Shown: positions 46,391 to 59,171, counted from the first letter of the stretch. The stretch: DNA of 64,000 bases from Locusta migratoria (GCA_026315105.1 CM048745.1:761958506-762022505); one strand, 5' to 3'. Notes: a model not told the origin generated them from the letters alone. Translations and numbers: made by a program.

Positions 46391-46462
46391 AGGTTCCACC
46401 GAGATTCGAACTCGGATCGCTGGATTCAAAGTCCAGAGTGCTAACCATTACACCATGGAACC
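46391..46462 (-). tRNA. tRNA-Gln-TTG: tRNA-Gln (UUG), unit 44
   Basis: Consensus; spacer alleles G/C/G, A5; C allele in the palindrome. Confidence 0.97.
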
Positions 46463-46963
46463 TGACGGCCGCACGGCTTCTGAATAACGGTACTCAGTCT
46501 CGTGCAGTACATTACTGACATCCTTAGTACAATACACTAGAGAATTCTAAGCAAAATTTGCGACAAAATCACGATAAACGAAGTGGCCATATTTGTAGAG
46601 CAGATGGAATACTATAGATTCGCTTGCAGCACGAGTCTTCACTTGTTTTTCGTAAAAAGGTGTTGGTATCTCAGCAAAATAGGATGACATGTCAAAAGGA
46701 AGGAAGAAATGTCAGTCTGCTCACATTACAATATGCAGCGAAGTATGTGTCAAATGGCGACAGTTGTACTTTACGGGAACGCAGTGCTCTCACAGATTTG
46801 ACAGAGATTTTTCACATTTTTCAGCAATGCTGCCAGAATGGCTGCCTGTATGGTTGTTGTCTAAACGAAACCCGTTACAGTAGACAGTCGACATACGATT
46901 CCGTAGCTAGCAAGCACGGTACGAGCAAAGCTAGTGCTGCTGTGCAGAAAACAACGCTCGAGC

Positions 46964-47035
46964 GGCCTGTTGGTCTAGGGGTATGATTCTTGCTTTGGGT
47001 GCAGGAGGTCCCGGGTTCAAATCCCGGACAGGCCC
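46964..47035 (+). tRNA. tRNA-Pro-TGG: tRNA-Pro (UGG), unit 45, C28U
   Basis: An anticodon-stem change at 46990 makes U28-G42, a wobble pair. It is probably functional. T4 at 47039-47042; ctaaaactatcc downstream as in units 49 and 60. Confidence 0.92.
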
Positions 47036-47455
47036 TACTTTTCGCTCTCGCCGCTTTGGCAGATTTGCTGGTCTCTAAAACTATCCCACGGTGAAAACAC
47101 GATGCTTGTCCGGCGCTGCAACAAAGATGCTGCCAACCGAATGACGTGAAACATGTCTGATGGGACACGTTGCATTTGTTTACTTCTTTGTCGACATCAT
47201 CACCTGCACTGCATGTTCAGCTCACGTCGTTTCCAAAGAGCAGCATGCTCAAAGTACGACTCAGCCTGCCCTCTCGCATTTGGAAAACGTCTTTTTCGCT
47301 ATTAACACCAGTAGCGAAAGCACGGACACTGGGAGGATGCCCACTTTTCCGTGGCCTGCTATCGCAATTTGCATTACATGATCCTACCTATAAGTTAATA
47401 TACATAATCTAAAGAATGACTAGAGTCGCAGCAGCGGCAATAAAAGACCAGCGAC

Positions 47456-47527
47456 AGGTTCCACCGAGATTCGAACTCGGATCGCTGGATTCAAAGTCCA
47501 GAGTGCTAACCATTACACCATGGAACC
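47456..47527 (-). tRNA. tRNA-Gln-TTG: tRNA-Gln (UUG), unit 45
   Basis: Consensus; spacer alleles G/C/A, A5; the following spacer has aaagggagg, an allele confined to units 45, 47, 56 and 58-60. Confidence 0.97.
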
Positions 47528-48028
47528 TGACGGCCGTACGGCTTCTGAATAACGGTACTCAGTCTCGTGCAGTACATTACTGACATCCTTAGTACAATAC
47601 ACTAGAGAATTCTAAGCAAAATTTGCGACAAAATCACGATAAACGAAGTGGCCATATTTGTAGAGCAGATGGAATACTATAGATTCGCTTGCAGCACGAG
47701 TCTTCACTTGTTTTTCGTAAAAAGGTGTTGGTATCTCAGCAAAATAGGATGACATGTCAAAAGGGAGGAAGAAATGTCAGTCTGCTCACATTACAATATG
47801 CAGCGAAGTATGTGTCAAATGGCGACAGTTGTACTTTACGGGAACGCAGTGCTCTCACAGATTTGACAGAGATTTTTCACATTTTTCAGCAATGCTGCCA
47901 GAATGGCTGCCTGTATGGTTGTTGTCTAAACGAAACCCGTTACAGTAGACAGTTGACATACGATTCCGTAGCTAGCAAGCACGGTACGAGCAAAGCTAGT
48001 GCTGCTGTGCAGAAAACAACGCTCGAGC

Positions 48029-48100
48029 GGCCTGTTGGTCTAGGGGTATGATTCCTGCTTTGGGTGCAGGAGCTCCCGGGTTCAAATCCCGGACAGGCCC
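48029..48100 (+). tRNA. tRNA-Pro-TGG: tRNA-Pro (UGG), unit 46, G46C
   Basis: The variable loop reads AGCTC instead of AGGTC (change at 48073). Base 46 normally stacks a third strand on the D stem, so a mild folding defect is possible. T4 at 48104-48107. A private agttgacat sits in the leader. Confidence 0.88.
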
Positions 48101-48520
48101 TACTTTTCGCTCTCGCCGCTTTGGCAGATTTGCTGGTCTCTAAAAGTATCCCACGGTGAAAACACGATGCTTGTCCGGCGCTGCAACAAAGATGCTGCCA
48201 ACCGAATGACGTGAAACATGTCTGATGGGACACGTTGCATTTGTTTACTTCTTTGTCGACATCATCACCTGCACTGCATGTTCAGCTCACGTCGTTTCCA
48301 AAGAGCAGCATGCTCAAAGTACGACTCAGCCTGCCCTCTCGCATTTGGAAAACGTCTTTTTCGCTATTAACACCAGTAGCGAAAGCACGAACACTGGGAG
48401 GATGCCCACTTTTCCGTGGCCTGCTATCGCAATTTGGATTGCATGATCCTACCTATAAGTTAATATACATAATCTAAAGAATGACTAGAGTCGCAGCAGC
48501 GGCAATAAAAGACCAGCGAC

Positions 48521-48592
48521 AGGTTCCACCGAGATTCGAACTCGGATCGCTGGATTCAAAGTCCAGATTGCTAACCATTACACCATGGAACC
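48521..48592 (-). tRNA. tRNA-Gln-TTG: tRNA-Gln (UUG), unit 46, C25A variant
   Basis: The change at 48568 turns the G10-C25 pair at the end of the D stem into a G-A mismatch. Spacer alleles A/G/G, A5, with a normal T loop. Confidence 0.87.
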
Positions 48593-49093
48593 TGACGGCC
48601 GTACGGCTTCTGAATAACGGTACTCAGTCTCGTGCAGTACATTACTGACATCCTTAGTACAATACACTAGAGAATTCTAAGCAAAATTTGCGACAAAATC
48701 ACGATAAACGAAGTGGCCATATTTGTAGAGCAGATGGAATACTATAGATTCGCTTGCAGCACGAGTCTTCACTTGTTTTTCGTAAAAAGGTGTTGGTATC
48801 TCAGCAAAATAGGATGACATGTCAAAAGGAAGGAAGAAATGTCAGTCTGCTCACATTACAATATGCAGCGAAGTATGTGTCAAATGGCGACAGTTGTACT
48901 TTACGGGAACGCAGTGCTCTCACAGATTTGACAGAGATTTTTCACATTTTTCAGCAATGCTGCCAGAATGGCTGCCTGTATGGTTGTTGTCTAAACGAAA
49001 CCCGTTACAGTAGACAGTCGACATACGATTCCGTAGCTAGCAAGCACGGTACGAGCAAAGCTAGTGCTGCTGTGCAGAAAACAACGCTCGAGC

Positions 49094-49165
49094 GGCCTGT
49101 TGGTCTAGGGGTATGATTCCTGCTTTGGGTGCAGGAGGTCCCGGGTTCAAATCCCGGACAGGCCC
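49094..49165 (+). tRNA. tRNA-Pro-TGG: tRNA-Pro (UGG), unit 47
   Basis: Consensus; T4 at 49169-49172; private ctttggaagat downstream. Confidence 0.97.
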
Positions 49166-49585
49166 TACTTTTCGCTCTCGCCGCTTTGGAAGATTTGCTG
49201 GTCTCTAAAAGTATCCCACGGTGAAAACACGATGCTTGTCCGGCGCTGCAACAAAGATGCTGCCAACCGAATGACGTGAAACATGTCTGATGGGACACGT
49301 TGCATTTGTTTACTTCTTTGTCGACATCATCACCTGCACTGCATGTTCAGCTCACGTCGTTTCCAAAGAGCAGCATGCTCAAAGTACGACTCAGCCTGCC
49401 CTCTCGCATTTGGAAAACGTCTTTTTCGCTATTAACACCAGTAGCGAAAGCACGGACACTGGGAGGATGCCCACTTTTCCGTGGCCTGCTATCGCAATTT
49501 GCATTACATGATCCTACCTATAAGTTAATATACATAATCTAAAGAATGACTAGAGTCGCAGCAGCGGCAATAAAAGACCAGCGAC

Positions 49586-49657
49586 AGGTTCCACCGAGAT
49601 TCGAACTCGGATCGCTGGATTCAAAGTCCAGAGTGCTAACCATTACACCATGGAACC
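49586..49657 (-). tRNA. tRNA-Gln-TTG: tRNA-Gln (UUG), unit 47
   Basis: Consensus; spacer alleles G/C/A, A5; aaagggagg allele follows. Confidence 0.97.
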
Positions 49658-50158
49658 TGACGGCCGTACGGCTTCTGAATAACGGTACTCAGTCTCGTGC
49701 AGTACATTACTGACATCCTTAGTACAATACACTAGAGAATTCTAAGCAAAATTTGCGACAAAATCACGATAAACGAAGTGGCCATATTTGTAGAGCAGAT
49801 GGAATACTATAGATTCGCTTGCAGCACGAGTCTTCACTTGTTTTTCGTAAAAAGGTGTTGGTATCTCAGCAAAATAGGATGACATGTCAAAAGGGAGGAA
49901 GAAATGTCAGTCTGCTCACATTACAATATGCAGCGAAGTATGTGTCAAATGGCGACAGTTGTACTTTACGGGAACGCAGTGCTCTCACAGATTTGACAGA
50001 GATTTTTCACATTTTTCAGCAATGCTGCCAGAATGGCTGCCTGTATGGTTGTTGTCTAAACGAAACCCGTTACAGTAGACAGTCGACATACGATTCCGTA
50101 GCTAGCAAGCACGGTACGAGCAAAGCTAGTGCTGCTGTGCAGAAAACAACGCTCGAGC

Positions 50159-50230
50159 GGCCTGTTGGTCTAGGGGTATGATTCCTGCTTTGGGTGCAGG
50201 AGGTCCCGGGTTCAAATCCCGGACAGGCCC
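50159..50230 (+). tRNA. tRNA-Pro-TGG: tRNA-Pro (UGG), unit 48
   Basis: Consensus; T4 at 50234-50237. Confidence 0.97.
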
Positions 50231-50650
50231 TACTTTTCGCTCTCGCCGCTTTGGCAGATTTGCTGGTCTCTAAAAGTATCCCACGGTGAAAACACGATGC
50301 TTGTCCGGCGCTGCAACAAAGATGCTGCCAACCGAATGACGTGAAACATGTCTGATGGGACACGTTGCATTTGTTTACTTCTTTGTCGACATCATCACCT
50401 GCACTGCATGTTCAGCTCACGTCGTTTCCAAAGAGCAGCATGCTCAAAGTACGACTCAGCCTGCCCTCTCGCATTTGGAAAACGTCTTTTTCGCTATTAA
50501 CACCAGTAGCGAAAGCACGAACACTGGGAGGATGCCCACTTTTCCGTGGCCTGCTATCGCAATTTGGATTGCATGATCCTACCTATAAGTTAATATACAT
50601 AATCTAAAGAATGACTAGAGTCGCAGCAGCGGCAATAAAAGACCAGCGAC

Positions 50651-50722
50651 AGGTTCCACCGAGATTCGAACTCGGATCGCTGGATTCAAAGTCCAGATTG
50701 CTAACCATTACACCATGGAACC
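50651..50722 (-). tRNA. tRNA-Gln-TTG: tRNA-Gln (UUG), unit 48, C25A variant
   Basis: Same D-stem mismatch as unit 46 (change at 50698). Spacer alleles A/G/G, A5; the following spacer has an 8-T run in place of ttgttttt and a private acgagcgaag. Confidence 0.87.
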
Positions 50723-51223
50723 TGACGGCCGTACGGCTTCTGAATAACGGTACTCAGTCTCGTGCAGTACATTACTGACATCCTTAGTACAATACACTAG
50801 AGAATTCTAAGCAAAATTTGCGACAAAATCACGATAAACGAAGTGGCCATATTTGTAGAGCAGATGGAATACTATAGATTCGCTTGCAGCACGAGTCTTC
50901 ACTTTTTTTTCGTAAAAAGGTGTTGGTATCTCAGCAAAATAGGATGACATGTCAAAAGGAAGGAAGAAATGTCAGTCTGCTCACATTACAATATGCAGCG
51001 AAGTATGTGTCAAATGGCGACAGTTGTACTTTACGGGAACGCAGTGCTCTCACAGATTTGACAGAGATTTTTCACATTTTTCAGCAATGCTGCCAGAATG
51101 GCTGCCTGTATGGTTGTTGTCTAAACGAAACCCGTTACAGTAGACAGTCGACATACGATTCCGTAGCTAGCAAGCACGGTACGAGCGAAGCTAGTGCTGC
51201 TGTGCAGAAAACAACGCTCGTGC

Positions 51224-51295
51224 GGCCTGTTGGTCTAGGGGTATGATTCCTGCTTTGGGTGCAGGAGGTCCCGGGTTCAAATCCCGGACAGGCCC
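51224..51295 (+). tRNA. tRNA-Pro-TGG: tRNA-Pro (UGG), unit 49
   Basis: Consensus body; the 5'-edge palindrome is broken (CTCGTG). T4 at 51299-51302; ctaaaactatcc downstream. Confidence 0.97.
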
Positions 51296-51715
51296 TACTT
51301 TTCGCTCTCGCCGCTTTGGCAGATTTGCTGGTCTCTAAAACTATCCCACGGTGAAAACACGATGCTTGTCCGGCGCTGCAACAAAGATGCTGCCAACCGA
51401 ATGACGTGAAACATGTCTGATGGGACACGTTGCATTTGTTTACTTCTTTGTCGACATCATCACCTGCACTGCATGTTCAGCTCACGTCGTTTCCAAAGAG
51501 CAGCATGCTCAAAGTACGACTCAGCCTGCCCTCTCGCATTTGGAAAACGTCTTTTTCGCTATTAACACCAGTAGCGAAAGCACGGACACTGGGAGGATGC
51601 CCACTTTTCCGTGGCCTGCTATCGCAATTTGCATTGCATGATCCTACCTATAAGTTAATATACATAATCTAAAGAATGACTAGAGTCGCAGCAGCGGCAA
51701 TAAAAGACCAGCGAC

Positions 51716-51787
51716 AGGTTCCACCGAGATTCGAACTCGGATCGCTGGATTCAAAGTCCAGAGTGCTAACCATTACACCATGGAACC
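51716..51787 (-). tRNA. tRNA-Gln-TTG: tRNA-Gln (UUG), unit 49
   Basis: Consensus; spacer alleles G/C/G, A5; C allele in the palindrome. Confidence 0.97.
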
Positions 51788-52288
51788 TGACGGCCGCACG
51801 GCTTCTGAATAACGGTACTCAGTCTCGTGCAGTACATTACTGACATCCTTAGTACAATACACTAGAGAATTCTAAGCAAAATTTGCGACAAAATCACGAT
51901 AAACGAAGTGGCCATATTTGTAGAGCAGATGGAATACTATAGATTCGCTTGCAGCACGAGTCTTCACTTGTTTTTCGTAAAAAGGTGTTGGTATCTCAGC
52001 AAAATAGGATGACATGTCAAAAGGAAGGAAGAAATGTCAGTCTGCTCACATTACAATATGCAGCGAAGTATGTGTCAAATGGCGACAGTTGTACTTTACG
52101 GGAACGCAGTGCTCTCACAGATTTGACAGAGATTTTTCACATTTTTCAGCAATGCTGCCAGAATGGCTGCCTGTATGGTTGTTGTCTAAACGAAACCCGT
52201 TACAGTAGACAGTCGACATACGATTCCGTAGCTAGCAAGCACGGTACGAGCAAAGCTAGTGCTGCTGTGCAGAAAACAACGCTCGAGC

Positions 52289-52360
52289 GGCCTGTTGGTC
52301 TAGGGGTATGATTCCTGCTTTGGGTGCAGGAGGTCCCGGGTTCAAATCCCGGACAGGCCC
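52289..52360 (+). tRNA. tRNA-Pro-TGG: tRNA-Pro (UGG), unit 50
   Basis: Consensus; T4 at 52364-52367. Confidence 0.97.
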
Positions 52361-52780
52361 TACTTTTCGCTCTCGCCGCTTTGGCAGATTTGCTGGTCTC
52401 TAAAAGTATCCCACGGTGAAAACACGATGCTTGTCCGGCGCTGCAACAAAGATGCTGCCAACCGAATGACGTGAAACATGTCTGATGGGACACGTTGCAT
52501 TTGTTTACTTCTTTGTCGACATCATCACCTGCACTGCATGTTCAGCTCACGTCGTTTCCAAAGAGCAGCATGCTCAAAGTACGACTCAGCCTGCCCTCTC
52601 GCATTTGGAAAACGTCTTTTTCGCTATTAACACCAGTAGCGAAAGCACGGACACTGGGAGGATGCCCACTTTTCCGTGGCCTGCTATCGCAATTTGCATT
52701 GCATGATCCTACCTATAAGTTAATATACATAATCTAAAGAATGACTAGAGTCGCAGCAGCGGCAATAAAAGACCAGCGAC

Positions 52781-52852
52781 AGGTTCCACCGAGATTCGAA
52801 CTCGGATCGCTGGATTCAAAGTCCAGAGTGCTAACCATTACACCATGGAACC
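52781..52852 (-). tRNA. tRNA-Gln-TTG: tRNA-Gln (UUG), unit 50
   Basis: Consensus; spacer alleles G/C/G, A5; C allele in the palindrome. Confidence 0.97.
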
Positions 52853-53353
52853 TGACGGCCGCACGGCTTCTGAATAACGGTACTCAGTCTCGTGCAGTAC
52901 ATTACTGACATCCTTAGTACAATACACTAGAGAATTCTAAGCAAAATTTGCGACAAAATCACGATAAACGAAGTGGCCATATTTGTAGAGCAGATGGAAT
53001 ACTATAGATTCGCTTGCAGCACGAGTCTTCACTTGTTTTTCGTAAAAAGGTGTTGGTATCTCAGCAAAATAGGATGACATGTCAAAAGGAAGGAAGAAAT
53101 GTCAGTCTGCTCACATTACAATATGCAGCGAAGTATGTGTCAAATGGCGACAGTTGTACTTTACGGGAACGCAGTGCTCTCACAGATTTGACAGAGATTT
53201 TTCACATTTTTCAGCAATGCTGCCAGAATGGCTGCCTGTATGGTTGTTGTCTAAACGAAACCCGTTACAGTAGACAGTCGACATACGATTCCGTAGCTAG
53301 CAAGCACGGTACGAGCAAAGCTAGTGCTGCTGTGCAGAAAACAACGCTCGAGC

Positions 53354-53425
53354 GGCCTGTTGGTCTAGGGGTATGATTCCTGCTTTGGGTGCAGGAGGTC
53401 CCGGGTTCAAATCCCGGACAGGCCC
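53354..53425 (+). tRNA. tRNA-Pro-TGG: tRNA-Pro (UGG), unit 51
   Basis: Consensus; T4 at 53429-53432. Confidence 0.97.
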
Positions 53426-53845
53426 TACTTTTCGCTCTCGCCGCTTTGGCAGATTTGCTGGTCTCTAAAAGTATCCCACGGTGAAAACACGATGCTTGTC
53501 CGGCGCTGCAACAAAGATGCTGCCAACCGAATGACGTGAAACATGTCTGATGGGACACGTTGCATTTGTTTACTTCTTTGTCGACATCATCACCTGCACT
53601 GCATGTTCAGCTCACGTCGTTTCCAAAGAGCAGCATGCTCAAAGTACGACTCAGCCTGCCCTCTCGCATTTGGAAAACGTCTTTTTCGCTATTAACACCA
53701 GTAGCGAAAGCACGGACACTGGGAGGATGCCCACTTTTCCGTGGCCTGCTATCGCAATTTGCATTACATGATCCTACCTATAAGTTAATATACATAATCT
53801 AAAGAATGACTAGAGTCGCAGCAGCGGCAATAAAAGACCAGCGAC

Positions 53846-53917
53846 AGGTTCCACCGAGATTCGAACTCGGATCGCTGGATTCAAAGTCCAGAGTGCTAAC
53901 CATTACACCATGGAACC
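53846..53917 (-). tRNA. tRNA-Gln-TTG: tRNA-Gln (UUG), unit 51
   Basis: Consensus; spacer alleles G/C/A, A5. Confidence 0.97.
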
Positions 53918-54418
53918 TGACGGCCGTACGGCTTCTGAATAACGGTACTCAGTCTCGTGCAGTACATTACTGACATCCTTAGTACAATACACTAGAGAAT
54001 TCTAAGCAAAATTTGCGACAAAATCACGATAAACGAAGTGGCCATATTTGTAGAGCAGATGGAATACTATAGATTCGCTTGCAGCACGAGTCTTCACTTG
54101 TTTTTCGTAAAAAGGTGTTGGTATCTCAGCAAAATAGGATGACATGTCAAAAGGAAGGAAGAAATGTCAGTCTGCTCACATTACAATATGCAGCGAAGTA
54201 TGTGTCAAATGGCGACAGTTGTACTTTACGGGAACGCAGTGCTCTCACAGATTTGACAGAGATTTTTCACATTTTTCAGCAATGCTGCCAGAATGGCTGC
54301 CTGTATGGTTGTTGTCTAAACGAAACCCGTTACAGTAGACAGTCGACATACGATTCCGTAGCTAGCAAGCACGGTACGAGCAAAGCTAGTGCTGCTGTGC
54401 AGAAAACAACGCTCGAGC

Positions 54419-54490
54419 GGCCTGTTGGTCTAGGGGTATGATTCCTGCTTTGGGTGCAGGAGGTCCCGGGTTCAAATCCCGGACAGGCCC
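54419..54490 (+). tRNA. tRNA-Pro-TGG: tRNA-Pro (UGG), unit 52
   Basis: Consensus; T4 at 54494-54497. Confidence 0.97.
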
Positions 54491-54910
54491 TACTTTTCGC
54501 TCTCGCCGCTTTGGCAGATTTGCTGGTCTCTAAAAGTATCCCACGGTGAAAACACGATGCTTGTCCGGCGCTGCAACAAAGATGCTGCCAACCGAATGAC
54601 GTGAAACATGTCTGATGGGACACGTTGCATTTGTTTACTTCTTTGTCGACATCATCACCTGCACTGCATGTTCAGCTCACGTCGTTTCCAAAGAGCAGCA
54701 TGCTCAAAGTACGACTCAGCCTGCCCTCTCGCATTTGGAAAACGTCTTTTTCGCTATTAACACCAGTAGCGAAAGCACGGACACTGGGAGGATGCCCACT
54801 TTTCCGTGGCCTGCTATCGCAATTTGCATTACATGATCCTACCTATAAGTTAATATACATAATCTAAAGAATGACTAGAGTCGCAGCAGCGGCAATAAAA
54901 GACCAGCGAC

Positions 54911-54982
54911 AGGTTCCACCGAGATTCGAACTCGGATCGCTGGATTCAAAGTCCAGAGTGCTAACCATTACACCATGGAACC
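54911..54982 (-). tRNA. tRNA-Gln-TTG: tRNA-Gln (UUG), unit 52
   Basis: Consensus; spacer alleles G/C/A, A6 with gagaagtc upstream, matching unit 41. Confidence 0.97.
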
Positions 54983-55484
54983 TGACGGCCGTACGGCTTC
55001 TGAATAACGGTACTCAGTCTCGTGCAGTACATTACTGACATCCTTAGTACAATACACTAGAGAAGTCTAAGCAAAATTTGCGACAAAATCACGATAAACG
55101 AAGTGGCCATATTTGTAGAGCAGATGGAATACTATAGATTCGCTTGCAGCACGAGTCTTCACTTGTTTTTCGTAAAAAAGGTGTTGGTATCTCAGCAAAA
55201 TAGGATGACATGTCAAAAGGAAGGAAGAAATGTCAGTCTGCTCACATTACAATATGCAGCGAAGTATGTGTCAAATGGCGACAGTTGTACTTTACGGGAA
55301 CGCAGTGCTCTCACAGATTTGACAGAGATTTTTCACATTTTTCAGCAATGCTGCCAGAATGGCTGCCTGTATGGTTGTTGTCTAAACGAAACCCGTTACA
55401 GTAGACAGTCGACATACGATTCCGTAGCTAGCAAGCACGGTACGAGCAAAGCTAGTGCTGCTGTGCAGAAAACAACGCTCGAGC

Positions 55485-55556
55485 GGCCTGTTGGTCTAGG
55501 GGTATGATTCCTGCTTTGGGTGCAGGAGGTCCCGGGTTCAAATCCCGGACAGGCCC
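55485..55556 (+). tRNA. tRNA-Pro-TGG: tRNA-Pro (UGG), unit 53
   Basis: Consensus; T4 at 55560-55563. Confidence 0.97.
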
Positions 55557-55976
55557 TACTTTTCGCTCTCGCCGCTTTGGCAGATTTGCTGGTCTCTAAA
55601 AGTATCCCACGGTGAAAACACGATGCTTGTCCGGCGCTGCAACAAAGATGCTGCCAACCGAATGACGTGAAACATGTCTGATGGGACACGTTGCATTTGT
55701 TTACTTCTTTGTCGACATCATCACCTGCACTGCATGTTCAGCTCACGTCGTTTCCAAAGAGCAGCATTCTCAAAGTACGACTCAGCCTGCCCTCTCGCAT
55801 TTGGAAAACGTCTTTTTCGCTATTAACACCAGTAGCGAAAGCACGAACACTGGGAGGATGCCCACTTTTCCGTGGCCTGCTATCGCAATTTGGATTGCAT
55901 GATCCTACCTATAAGTTAATATACATAATCTAAAGAATGACTAGAGTCGCAGCAGCGGCAATAAAAGACCAGCGAC

Positions 55977-56048
55977 AGGTTCCACCGAGATTAGAACTCG
56001 GATCGCTGGATTCAAAGTCCAGAGTGCTAACCATTACACCATGGAACC
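55977..56048 (-). tRNA. tRNA-Gln-TTG: tRNA-Gln (UUG), unit 53, G57U variant
   Basis: T-loop change at 55993. Spacer alleles A/G/G, A5, with cagcattctc as in unit 42. Confidence 0.85.
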
Positions 56049-56549
56049 TGACGGCCGTACGGCTTCTGAATAACGGTACTCAGTCTCGTGCAGTACATTA
56101 CTGACATCCTTAGTACAATACACTAGAGAATTCTAAGCAAAATTTGCGACAAAATCACGATAAACGAAGTGGCCATATTTGTAGAGCAGATGGAATACTA
56201 TAGATTCGCTTGCAGCACGAGTCTTCACTTGTTTTTCGTAAAAAGGTGTTGGTATCTCAGCAAAATAGGATGACATGTCAAAAGGAAGGAAGAAATGTCA
56301 GTCTGCTCACATTACAATATGCAGCGAAGTATGTGTCAAATGGCGACAGTTGTACTTTACGGGAACGCAGTGCTCTCACAGATTTGACAGAGATTTTTCA
56401 CACTTTTCAGCAATGCTGCCAGAATGGCTGCCTGTATGGTTGTTGTCTAAACGAAACCCGTTACAGTAGACAGTCGACATACGATTCCGTAGCTAGCAAG
56501 CACGGTACGAGCAAAGCTAGTGCTGCTGTGCTGAAAACAACGCTCGAGC

Positions 56550-56621
56550 GGCCTGTTGGTCTAGGGGTATGATTCCTGCTTTGGGTGCAGGAGGTCCCGG
56601 GTTCAAATCCCGGACAGGCCC
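56550..56621 (+). tRNA. tRNA-Pro-TGG: tRNA-Pro (UGG), unit 54
   Basis: Consensus; T4 at 56625-56628. Confidence 0.97.
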
Positions 56622-57041
56622 TACTTTTCGCTCTCGCCGCTTTGGCAGATTTGCTGGTCTCTAAAAGTATCCCACGGTGAAAACACGATGCTTGTCCGGC
56701 GCTGCAACAAAGATGCTGCCAACCGAATGACGTGAAACATGTCTGATGGGACACGTTGCATTTGTTTACTTCTTTGTCGACATCATCACCTGCACTGCAT
56801 GTTCAGCTCACGTCGTTTCCAAAGAGCAGCATGCTCAAAGTACGACTCAGCCTGCCCTCTCGCATTTGGAAAACGTCTTTTTCGCTATTAACACCAGTAG
56901 CGAAAGCACGAACACTGGGAGGATGCCCACTTTTCCGTGGCCTGCTATCGCAATTTGCATTGCATGATCCTACCTATAAGTTAATTTACATAATCTAAAG
57001 AATGACTAGAGTCGCAGCAGCGGCAATAAAAGACCAGCGAC

Positions 57042-57113
57042 AGGTTCCACCGAGATTCGAACTCGGATCGCTGGATTCAAAGTCCAGAGTGCTAACCATT
57101 ACACCATGGAACC
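57042..57113 (-). tRNA. tRNA-Gln-TTG: tRNA-Gln (UUG), unit 54
   Basis: Consensus; spacer alleles A/C/G, A5; private ttaatttacat; C allele in the palindrome. Confidence 0.97.
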
Positions 57114-57614
57114 TGACGGCCGCACGGCTTCTGAATAACGGTACTCAGTCTCGTGCAGTACATTACTGACATCCTTAGTACAATACACTAGAGAATTCTA
57201 AGCAAAATTTGCGACAAAATCACGATAAACGAAGTGGCCATATTTGTAGAGCAGATGGAATACTATAGATTCGCTTGCAGCACGAGTCTTCACTTGTTTT
57301 TCGTAAAAAGGTGTTGGTATCTCAGCAAAATAGGATGACATGTCAAAAGGAAGGAAGAAATGTCAGTCTGCTCACATTACAATATGCAGCGAAGTATGTG
57401 TCAAATGGCGACAGTTGTACTTTACGGGAACGCAGTGCTCTCACAGATTTGACAGAGATTTTTCACATTTTTCAGCAATGCTGCCAGAATGGCTGCCTGT
57501 ATGGTTGTTGTCTAAACGAAACCCGTTACAGTAGACAGTCGACATACGATTCCGTAGCTAGCAAGCACGGTACGAGCAAAGCTAGTGCTGCTGTGCAGAA
57601 AACAACGCTCGAGC

Positions 57615-57686
57615 GGCCTGTTGGTCTAGGGGTATGATTCCTGCTTTGGGTGCAGGAGGTCCCGGGTTCAAATCCCGGACAGGCCC
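57615..57686 (+). tRNA. tRNA-Pro-TGG: tRNA-Pro (UGG), unit 55
   Basis: Consensus; T4 at 57690-57693. Confidence 0.97.
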
Positions 57687-58106
57687 TACTTTTCGCTCTC
57701 GCCGCTTTGGCAGATTTGCTGGTCTCTAAAAGTATCCCACGGTGAAAACACGATGCTTGTCCGGCGCTGCAACAAAGATGCTGCCAACCGAATGACGTGA
57801 AACATGTCTGATGGGACACGTTGCATTTGTTTACTTCTTTGTCGACATCATCACCTGCACTGCATGTTCAGCTCACGTCGTTTCCAAAGAGCAGCATGCT
57901 CAAAGTACGACTCAGCCTGCCCTCTCGCATTTGGAAAACGTCTCTTTCGCTATTAACACCAGTAGCGAAAGCACGGACACTGGGAGGATGCCCACTTTTC
58001 CGTGGCCTGCTATCGCAATTTGCATTACATGATCCTACCTATAAGTTAATATACATAATCTAAAGAATGACTAGAGTCGCAGCAGCGGCAATAAAAGACC
58101 AGCGAC

Positions 58107-58178
58107 AGGTTCCACCGAGATTCGAACTCGGATCGCTGGATTCAAAGTCCAGAGTGCTAACCATTACACCATGGAACC
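58107..58178 (-). tRNA. tRNA-Gln-TTG: tRNA-Gln (UUG), unit 55
   Basis: Consensus; spacer alleles G/C/A, A5; private gtctctttcgc. Confidence 0.97.
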
Positions 58179-58679
58179 TGACGGCCGTACGGCTTCTGAA
58201 TAACGGTACTCAGTCTCGTGCAGTACATTACTGACATCCTTAGTACAATACACTAGAGAATTCTAAGCAAAATTTGCGACAAAATCACGATAAACGAAGT
58301 GGCCATATTTGTAGAGCAGATGGAATACTATAGATTCGCTTGCAGCACGAGTCTTCACTTGTTTTTCGTAAAAAGGTGTTGGTATCTCAGCAAAATAGGA
58401 TGACATGTCAAAAGGAAGGAAGAAATGTCAGTCTGCTCACATTACAATATGCAGCGAAGTATGTGTCAAATGGCGACAGTTGTACTTTACGGGAACGCAG
58501 TGCTCTCACAGATTTGACAGAGATTTTTCACATTTTTCAGCAATGCTGCCAGAATGGCTGCCTGTATGGTTGTTGTCTAAACGAAACCCGTTACAGTAGA
58601 CAGTCGACATACGATTCCGTAGCTAGCAAGCACGGTACGAGCAAAGCTAGTGCTGCTGTGCAGAAAACAACGCTCGAGC

Positions 58680-58751
58680 GGCCTGTTGGTCTAGGGGTAT
58701 GATTCCTGCTTTGGGTGCAGGAGGTCCCGGGTTCAAATCCCGGACAGGCCC
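58680..58751 (+). tRNA. tRNA-Pro-TGG: tRNA-Pro (UGG), unit 56
   Basis: Consensus; T4 at 58755-58758. Confidence 0.97.
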
Positions 58752-59171
58752 TACTTTTCGCTCTCGCCGCTTTGGCAGATTTGCTGGTCTCTAAAAGTAT
58801 CCCACGGTGAAAACACGATGCTTGTCCGGCGCTGCAACAAAGATGCTGCCAACCGAATGACGTGAAACATGTCTGATGGGACACGTTGCATTTGTTTACT
58901 TCTTTGTCGACATCATCACCTGCACTGCATGTTCAGCTCACGTCGTTTCCAAAGAGCAGCATGCTCAAAGTACGACTCAGCCTGCCCTCTCGCATTTGGA
59001 AAACGTCTTTTTCGCTATTAACACCAGTAGCGAAAGCACGGACACTGGGAGGATGCCCACTTTTCCGTGGCCTGCTATCGCAATTTGCATTACATGATCC
59101 TACCTATAAGTTAATATACATAATCTAAAGAATGACTAGAGTCGCAGCAGCGGCAATAAAAGACCAGCGAC

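Larger units (their letters stand above)
43195..51787. repeat. Higher-order block, units 41-49 (left copy)
   Basis: Rare markers recur in the same order 11 units (about 11716 bp) later: gagaagtc with A6 (41 and 52), cagcattctc with G57U (42 and 53), aaagggagg (45 and 56), Gln C25A (46 and 57), and CTCGTG with ctaaaactatcc (49 and 60). Between them some markers differ, so the copies are mosaics rather than a fresh clean duplication. Confidence 0.75.
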
